Positions 59,263-64,000 of a stretch of 64,000 nt of DNA are shown piece after piece (the first letter of the stretch is position 1; the number at the start of each line of letters is the position of its first letter). This DNA is from Candidatus Caldilinea saccharophila. Its GTDB lineage: Bacteria; Chloroflexota; Anaerolineae; Caldilineales; Caldilineaceae. The stretch spans positions 124,001 to 188,000 of the forward strand of contig JADJVW010000063.1 in assembly GCA_016710365.1 (NCBI GenBank). Direction: 5' to 3'. A program made the position numbers and the translations under genes. The notes below the pieces were generated by a model. That model saw only the letters and a list, made by a program, of their open reading frames with translations, was not told the DNA's origin and made no database searches.

Positions 59263-60027
59263 CTATTGGCGCTCGCCGCCATCGTCCAAATCCGTAATTT
59301 TGCGCAGAAAGGCGCGCGTGCGCTCGGACTTTGGCTGCGTGAACATCTGGGTGGGCGGGCCTTCTTCCACCACCACGCCATTCTCCATAAAGACGACGCG
59401 ACTGGCGACCTGGCGGGCAAAGCCCATTTCATGGGAGACGACGATCATGGTCATCCCTTCTTTGGCGAGCTGCTGCATCACTTCCAGCACCTCGCCCGTG
59501 AGTTCTGGGTCGAGCGCCGAGGTCGGTTCGTCGAACAGCATGATGTGCGGATCCATGCCCAGCGCGCGGGCAATGGCGACGCGCTGCTTCTGCCCGCCTG
59601 AAAGCTGCGCCGGATAGTGGTCGGCGCGATCCACCAGCCCGACGCGCTCAAGCTCAAGCATCGCCAGATCATACGCCTCTTTCTTGTGCATCTTGCGCAC
59701 TTTGGTCGGCCCGATCATGACGTTGCCCAGAGCGGTCAGATGCGTGAACAGGTTGAAGTCCTGAAAAACCATGCCGATGCGCTGGCGCACCTTGTCCTGA
59801 TCGACGCCAGGGGCCGTGATCTCCTGCGCGTCAAGCCAGACGTGGCCTGCGGTGGGCGGATGCAGCAGATTGATGCAACGCAACAAGGTGCTTTTGCCGG
59901 AGCCGCTCGGCCCCACCAAGACGACGACCTCCTGGGGCTGGATCGTGAGGGAGAAGCCCTTGAGCACCTGGGTCTCTCCAAACGATTTATAGAGGTCTTC
60001 GATGCGCAGAATTGGCTCGGTTGTCAT
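59263..60027 (-). CDS. Amino-acid ABC transporter ATP-binding protein (GlnQ/HisP-like)
   Basis: ATPase of 254 residues with Walker A GPSGSGKS (39-46), Q-loop VFQDFNLF, signature LSGGQKQRVAIARAL, Walker B IMLFDEPTSALDPEL, and H-loop VSHEMGFAR. It is close to GlnQ and HisP, which energise import of polar amino acids. ATG at 60027. It lies 14 bases after the upstream permease and 14 before the downstream one. Confidence 0.93.
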   Translation of the reverse strand: MTTEPILRIEDLYKSFGETQVLKGFSLTIQPQEVVVLVGPSGSGKSTLLRCINLLHPPTAGHVWLDAQEITAPGVDQDKVRQRIGMVFQDFNLFTHLTALGNVMIGPTKVRKMHKKEAYDLAMLELERVGLVDRADHYPAQLSGGQKQRVAIARALGMDPHIMLFDEPTSALDPELTGEVLEVMQQLAKEGMTMIVVSHEMGFARQVASRVVFMENGVVVEEGPPTQMFTQPKSERTRAFLRKITDLDDGGERQ

Positions 60028-60041
60028 GAAAATTTGCACCT

Positions 60042-60693
60042 CTACATTTGTAGGCGATAACGCCGCTCGATCCACTGGAGGATCTGCGTGGCAATCATCG
60101 TCAGGATGAGGTAAAGCAGCAGGGCGGCGCCAAACGCCATAAAGGGTTCGAGCGTGCGCGCGCTGATCTGTTGGGCGCGTCGGAAAATTTCCGGTACGCC
60201 CACCACAAAGACCAACGTCGAATCTTTGAGCACCAGCGTGGCTTCGTTGCCCCACGCGGGCAACGCCAGGCGTACGGCCTGCGGCAAAATGATGCTTTGA
60301 ATCGCCTGCAGCCGGCTCATGCCGATGGCGCGGGCGGCGACCATCTGTCCAGGCGGCACCGCTTGAAACGCGCCGCGGAAAATTTCTGTCTGATACGCGC
60401 CGGAGGCAAAGCCCAACGCCAGCGAGCCGGCCAGAAACGGCGAGAGATTGACAAAGCGTGCAATCACAAAATATAAAATGAAAATGATGACAATCACCGG
60501 TACGGCGCGCACGATGACGCTGTAGACAGTCGCCACCTGCCGCAGAAAACGATTGCCATAGACGCGCAGCATCGCCATCGCCACGCCAAAAATGAGTCCT
60601 ACTGTCAGCGCAAGCAGCGTTACACCCAATGGTCACCCACAGACCTTGGAGGATGAAATTGAGCGTCGCAATCAGATCTTGAAGAAAATCCAT
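60042..60693 (-). CDS. Amino-acid ABC transporter permease (HisMQ family), first permease, frameshift near start
   Basis: A 217-residue permease. MDFLQDLIATLNFILQGLWVTIG starts at 60693, and GVTLLALTVGLIFGVAMAMLRVYG continues in another frame; the two join if GGG at about 60631-60634 is read as GG. The EAA loop is present (GAFQAVPPGQMVAARAIGMS), as is ALPAWGNEATLVLKDSTLVFV. Five helices. It is the first gene downstream of the binding-protein gene in this operon. Confidence 0.9.
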
Positions 60694-60725
60694 GTGGATG
60701 TGACGGGAAAGATAAAGAAGAAGAG

Positions 60726-60800
60726 ATTAAGAGATTAGAAAGAATGGAGATTGGAGATTGATTCCGCTGTGCTTGGAATCAATCTCCAATCTCTCAATCT
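60726..60800. terminator. Hairpin between the binding-protein gene and the permease
   Basis: GGAGATTGGAGATTGATTCC near 60744 pairs with GGAATCAATCTCCAATCTCT near 60774, with a ~9-base loop. It could be an attenuator that keeps the binding protein more abundant than the membrane parts, common in such operons. It belongs to the same sequence family as the AATCTCC repeats at 38837. Confidence 0.65.
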
Positions 60801-60811
60801 CTACTTTTACT

Positions 60812-61636
60812 CTACGGCAAGCCGTTCGTTTCCTGAATCTTCTGCACCGTGCCGTCGTCCAGCAACTCCTGGATGATGCGGTCGAGTTCGGCCTTGAGAT
60901 CGCTGGCGCCATCGGGAATGGCGATGCTCTTGCCGCCCTCCGCCGTCAATTCGGTGATGAGCAGAATTTTGAGACCCGTCTCATCGGCCAGTGCAATCGA
61001 AGGTTCGGCGTCCATCAGCAGAAGCTGGATGCGGCCGTTGGCGACATCCAGTGCGGCCTGGTCGGCGCGCTCGTAGCTGAAAACCTGATCCGCTGCGGTA
61101 AGCCCTGTGTCGACCAGCGCCGTCTGAATCCAGCCTTCCTGCACGGTGCCGGTCTGGGCGCCGATGCTTATCCCGGCGGCGTCTTCGGGCTTCTCGATGA
61201 CAAGCGTCGCATCCCCGGCGCCGACGAAGGCATCCTTGGTCATGCGGTAGGGGATGGTGAAGTCAACTTGCTGGTCGCGCTCGGCCGTCGCCTGCATCGC
61301 GGCGATCACGGCGTCGATCTTGCCTTCCTGCACGGATGCGATCAGCGAGTCAAAGGGCATATCCTGAATTTCGACTTCTACGCCCAGCTTCTCACCGACT
61401 GCACGGATCAGATCCATGTCGAAGCCGACAAAGTTGCCATCAGCGTCGATCGATTCGTAGGGTGCGTAATCTGCCGACGTGCCGACGACAAGTTTGCCCG
61501 CCGCTTGGATCTCCGCCAACATGCCACTCTCGGCGGGCGCGTCTGCACCCTGACCCGTTGGCTGCACTGTTGTGCACGCGCTCAACGCCAGCAGCGCGAC
61601 AACCAGTAAGAGATAAACCACAACCTGCTTTTTCAT
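60812..61636 (-). CDS. Amino-acid ABC transporter substrate-binding lipoprotein (SBP_bac_3)
   Basis: Extracytoplasmic receptor of 274 residues. Signal sequence with lipobox LLALSAC (Cys21), then LVVGTSADYAPYE, FVGFDMDLIRAVGEKLGVEVEI, FDSLIASVQEGKIDAVIAAM and the TAERDQQVDFTIPY motif (Arg and Asp bind the ligand's alpha groups). Together with the next three genes it forms a complete importer. Specificity (basic, polar or acidic residues) cannot be read with certainty. ATG at 61636; GTGAATCCTCC upstream contains the complement of a good AGGAGG ribosome site. Confidence 0.94.
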   Translation of the reverse strand: MKKQVVVYLLLVVALLALSACTTVQPTGQGADAPAESGMLAEIQAAGKLVVGTSADYAPYESIDADGNFVGFDMDLIRAVGEKLGVEVEIQDMPFDSLIASVQEGKIDAVIAAMQATAERDQQVDFTIPYRMTKDAFVGAGDATLVIEKPEDAAGISIGAQTGTVQEGWIQTALVDTGLTAADQVFSYERADQAALDVANGRIQLLLMDAEPSIALADETGLKILLITELTAEGGKSIAIPDGASDLKAELDRIIQELLDDGTVQKIQETNGLP

Positions 61637-61814
61637 GTGAATCCTCCTAGCGTAATTGAGAATGGATTGAAATCATCATGCGATGAAGTGGTAAACAGTT
61701 TCTGTTGATTTGTGTGAATAGTATACCGCACCCATATAAAGTGACGTGAATGACAATAAAGTAAAAGTTTGATTCTAACTGGCGCAACTGGGCAACCTGC
61801 GGCAAAATGCATCT

Positions 61815-62972
61815 ATGAGCACCCATTTCCAGACCACCCAATCGCATACCGATCCAGATGTGATCGACTTTGGCGCCGGCCATCCGGGCGACGCGTTGCT
61901 GCCGCGCGCGATCCTGCAGGCGGCGTCGGCGCAGCGTCTGAGCCAGCCCGACGCCTCGCTGCTTCAGTATGGGCTGGAACAAGGCGACGGCTACTTTCGT
62001 CACGCGCTTGCCCAGTTTCTCAGCCGGCGCTATGCGGCTCCGGTGGACATGGAACATCTGTTTATCAGCAGCGGCGCTTCTCAGGCGCTTGACCTGATCT
62101 GCACGCTGTATACGCAGCCCGGCGACGTCATTTTTGTCGAGGAGCCGACCTATTTCCTGGCGCTGCGCATCTTTGCCGACCACCGGCTGACGGTCGTGCC
62201 GATTGCGACCGATCTCCACGGCCTGGACATCAACGCGCTCGAAGCCGCACTAGCAACTCATCGGCCAGCTTTGCTCTATGTCATCCCAACGCACCAGAAC
62301 CCGTCCGGCTTCACCCTGCCGCTTGACCGGCGGCGCCGCCTGCTCGAATTGAGCCTGGCGCACAACTTTCTGATCGTCGCCGACGAGGTCTATCACCTGT
62401 TGAGCTACGACGCGTCCCCGCCCCCGCCGCTGGCAACCTTCGCCGAACACAACACGGTGTTAGGGCTTGGCTCGTTTTCCAAGATCCTGGCGCCGGGGCT
62501 GCGGCTAGGCTGGGTGCAGGCCGCGCCGCACCATATCCAGCGTCTCGTGGCTTCGGGATTGCTCGACAGCGGTGGTGGGTTGAATCCTTTTACATCGGCG
62601 CTGGTGCGCGTCGTGTTGGAAGAAGGCTGGGAAGATGAATACCTGGAGCGTCTGCACGCCACCTATCGGCAACGCATCCGCGCGCTCGATGCCGCACTCC
62701 AGGCGCAACTGGGGTCTGTAGTGACGTATGACGCGCCGACCGGCGGCTACTTCTTCTGGCTGCGCCTGCCGGAGAGAGTCGACGGCGAAGACTTGCTGCA
62801 ACACGCGGCCGCGCACAAGGTCAGCTTTCGACCGGGGGTGCGCTTCTCTGGGCAGGGCGGCTTGCGCAACTACATCCGCTTGAGTTTTGCCTACTATGAA
62901 GATGCACAGCTTGCGGAAGGCGTGCGCCGCTTGCGGGAGGTCGTCAGGGAAGTATATCCGTCGCTTCCCTGA
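61815..62972 (+). CDS. PLP-dependent aminotransferase (class I/II, LysN/2-aminoadipate-type)
   Basis: Fold type I aminotransferase of 385 residues. Seen: INFGAGHP-like VIDFGAGHPGDALLP, LQYGLEQGDGYFRHALAQFL, ISSGASQALDLIC, EEPTYFLAL, PTHQNPSGFTLPLDRR, ADEVYHLLSYD, and the cofactor lysine in GLGSFSKILAPGLRLGW, then GGYFFWLRLP. The enzyme resembles the aminotransferase domain of MocR proteins and 2-aminoadipate transaminase but has no DNA-binding part. It diverges from the amino-acid importer, so a role in using the imported amino acid is possible. Confidence 0.9.
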   Translation: MSTHFQTTQSHTDPDVIDFGAGHPGDALLPRAILQAASAQRLSQPDASLLQYGLEQGDGYFRHALAQFLSRRYAAPVDMEHLFISSGASQALDLICTLYTQPGDVIFVEEPTYFLALRIFADHRLTVVPIATDLHGLDINALEAALATHRPALLYVIPTHQNPSGFTLPLDRRRRLLELSLAHNFLIVADEVYHLLSYDASPPPPLATFAEHNTVLGLGSFSKILAPGLRLGWVQAAPHHIQRLVASGLLDSGGGLNPFTSALVRVVLEEGWEDEYLERLHATYRQRIRALDAALQAQLGSVVTYDAPTGGYFFWLRLPERVDGEDLLQHAAAHKVSFRPGVRFSGQGGLRNYIRLSFAYYEDAQLAEGVRRLREVVREVYPSLP

Positions 62973-62989
62973 ATCCGTTGTTCTATTGC

Positions 62990-63188
62990 CAGGCAAGTGT
63001 GGCGCCAGTGGGATGTCAACCCAAAAGCTTTGATTCGGCTTATTAGAAAGGAACACAGATGAACACCGATAGCCTCAGATAGACGCGGATGCTTTGCGGC
63101 TTTGCTCTTATCTGCGCATATCCGGTTTTATCTGCGCCTATCTGCGTTCACTTGCTATCGCTCTACCCAAACTCTGACGCTTGACAGT
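62990..63188. repeat. Cacagat/atctgcg repeat between aminotransferase and lgt
   Basis: Same pattern as at 52690-52815: GAACACAGATGAACACCGATAG..., GATGCTTTG, TTATCTGCG, ATCTGCGTTC and a CTTGCT-CTACCCAAA ending. No gene is seen here. Confidence 0.65.
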
Positions 63189-63191
63189 CTA

Positions 63192-64000
63192 TTAGGCCAG
63201 TGCTTTGTTCTTCGCTGTTTGGACCGGGCCTTGCATGTAAGCCATCGAGCTGGCGCGATCCTTGCGCCAGTCCCAGCCCCAATGCCGCACGATCAGGATG
63301 ACGACGCTGGCGGCGACGCTGCCCAATGCAATCCACTGCGCAGTCGCCATCGTGCCCATGACCCAGGCGTCAGGACGAAACATCTCGACCCAGAAACGGC
63401 CAAGCGGATAGGCGATGAAGTACAGCCAAATAGCGTCGCCTTTGCGGAAGCGCTCACCGTAGCGCCGGAAGATCAAGGTCAGGAGCGCAAACGCGGCGAG
63501 ATTCCAGAGCGCTTCATAGAAAAAAGTAGGATGGAAACCGTTGTTGGCGTACCAATCCGTCGATTCCTGGTTGAACGGCTGCATGGCGCCCGTGCCACAC
63601 GGTTGCACGGTCAGCGGTCGATTGGCGGGATCCTGGCAGGAAATTGGGGTTGATGTGAAAGGCCCACGGGCGGTCAGTCGGCGGCCCATACAGTTCCTGG
63701 TTGACCCAGTTGCCCAGACGCCCGACCGCCTGCGCCAGCAGCACGTTCGGCGCAATGAAGTCCAGCCACATCAGGATATCCAACTTCTTGACGCGCGCGT
63801 ACACAACGATCGCCAGAATGCCGCCCACCAGCCCGCCACAGATGCCCAGCCCGCGAAGCCGCCGTTCCAGAAGTTGAAGATGTCCTCCGGGTGCTGCATG
63901 TAATAATTGAAGCCGACGCCGTTGGCGGGCGTGCTGAACACATGATAGAGCCGAGCGCCGATGATGCCGATGACCAGCGCCCACGCCAGCATGTTCCAGA
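63192..64000 (-). CDS. lgt: Prolipoprotein diacylglyceryl transferase, C-terminal part with two frameshifts
   Basis: Transfers diacylglycerol from phosphatidylglycerol to the lipobox Cys of prolipoproteins; an inner-membrane enzyme. From the window edge inward: WALVIGIIGARLYHVFS, NGGFAGLGICGGLVGG, then LLAQAVGRLGNWVNQELYG (family signature with HxxN-type and R143-like Arg residues), then NGFHPTFFYEALWNLAAFALL and YPLGRFWVEMFRPDAW. Two breaks: near 63850-63852, where CCC should be CCCC, and near 63635-63645 (AATTTCCTGCC). The N-terminus is outside the window. The gene is otherwise intact. Confidence 0.92.

Overview
The window looks like a stretch of chromosome from a member of the Chloroflexota (Caldilineae, Anaerolineae or Ardenticatenia type). 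The grounds are GC-rich DNA, giant secreted proteins that end in a YLPxV-type tail, LysM and HEAT proteins with long Thr/Pro linkers, an isopentenyl phosphate kinase, CrtI, and hairpin repeats in many intergenic gaps. No taxonomic search was possible, so this is inference. Most of the region is housekeeping and metabolic. One island, about 4.0-12.8 kb, looks accessory.

Layout. 1-2118: tail of a zinc/manganese ABC importer operon (binding protein, ATPase, permease). 2170-3924: GH13_18 sugar phosphorylase. 3998-11236 (minus): a CHAT protease/NB-ARC/TPR gene translationally coupled (TAATG) to a secreted protein with 14 RCC1-type blades. 11.7-12.8 kb: a debris field with a duplicated 3' end of the metal permease gene, two 100-bp direct repeats and the wreck of an EAD1-FGE-sulfatase gene. 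12.9-23.8 kb: glycerate kinase, DedA, AEC transporter, HEAT protein, zinc-ribbon/LysM protein, RseP-type protease, isopentenyl phosphate kinase, SelA and tRNA-Val. 23.9-32.2 kb: LLM oxidoreductase, MFS transporter and DinB-cupin protein (both truncated at one junction), C45 acyltransferase, PfkB kinase, patatin and a GT39-like glycosyltransferase. 32.2-41.7 kb: a repeat-rich surface protein, BirA and, diverging from it, an acyl-CoA carboxylase cluster (carboxyltransferase, biotin carboxylase, biotin carrier) with an MDR dehydrogenase. 41.8-52.6 kb: SCO1, a second repeat surface protein, ThpR, CrtI with a TspO-like protein, PheS, aquaporin, TsaB-RimI and DNase IV. 52.8-58.2 kb: a 1777-residue beta-helix surface protein. 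58.6-61.6 kb: a complete polar amino-acid ABC importer. 61.8-64 kb: a PLP aminotransferase and the 3' part of lgt.

A recurrent feature is the large number of single- or double-base frameshifts in genes that are otherwise intact (CHAT, RCC1, dedA, rseP, C45, GT39, two surface proteins, carboxyltransferase, amino-acid permease, lgt). Many lie in short homopolymers or dinucleotide runs. This pattern suits an indel-prone assembly better than mass pseudogenisation, so such genes are annotated here as single genes with the break stated. The EAD1-FGE gene and the permease fragment, in contrast, look truly decayed.

The best candidate for an undescribed system is the CHAT-NB-ARC-TPR gene coupled to the secreted double RCC1 propeller, next to remains of an EAD1-FGE conflict-type gene.
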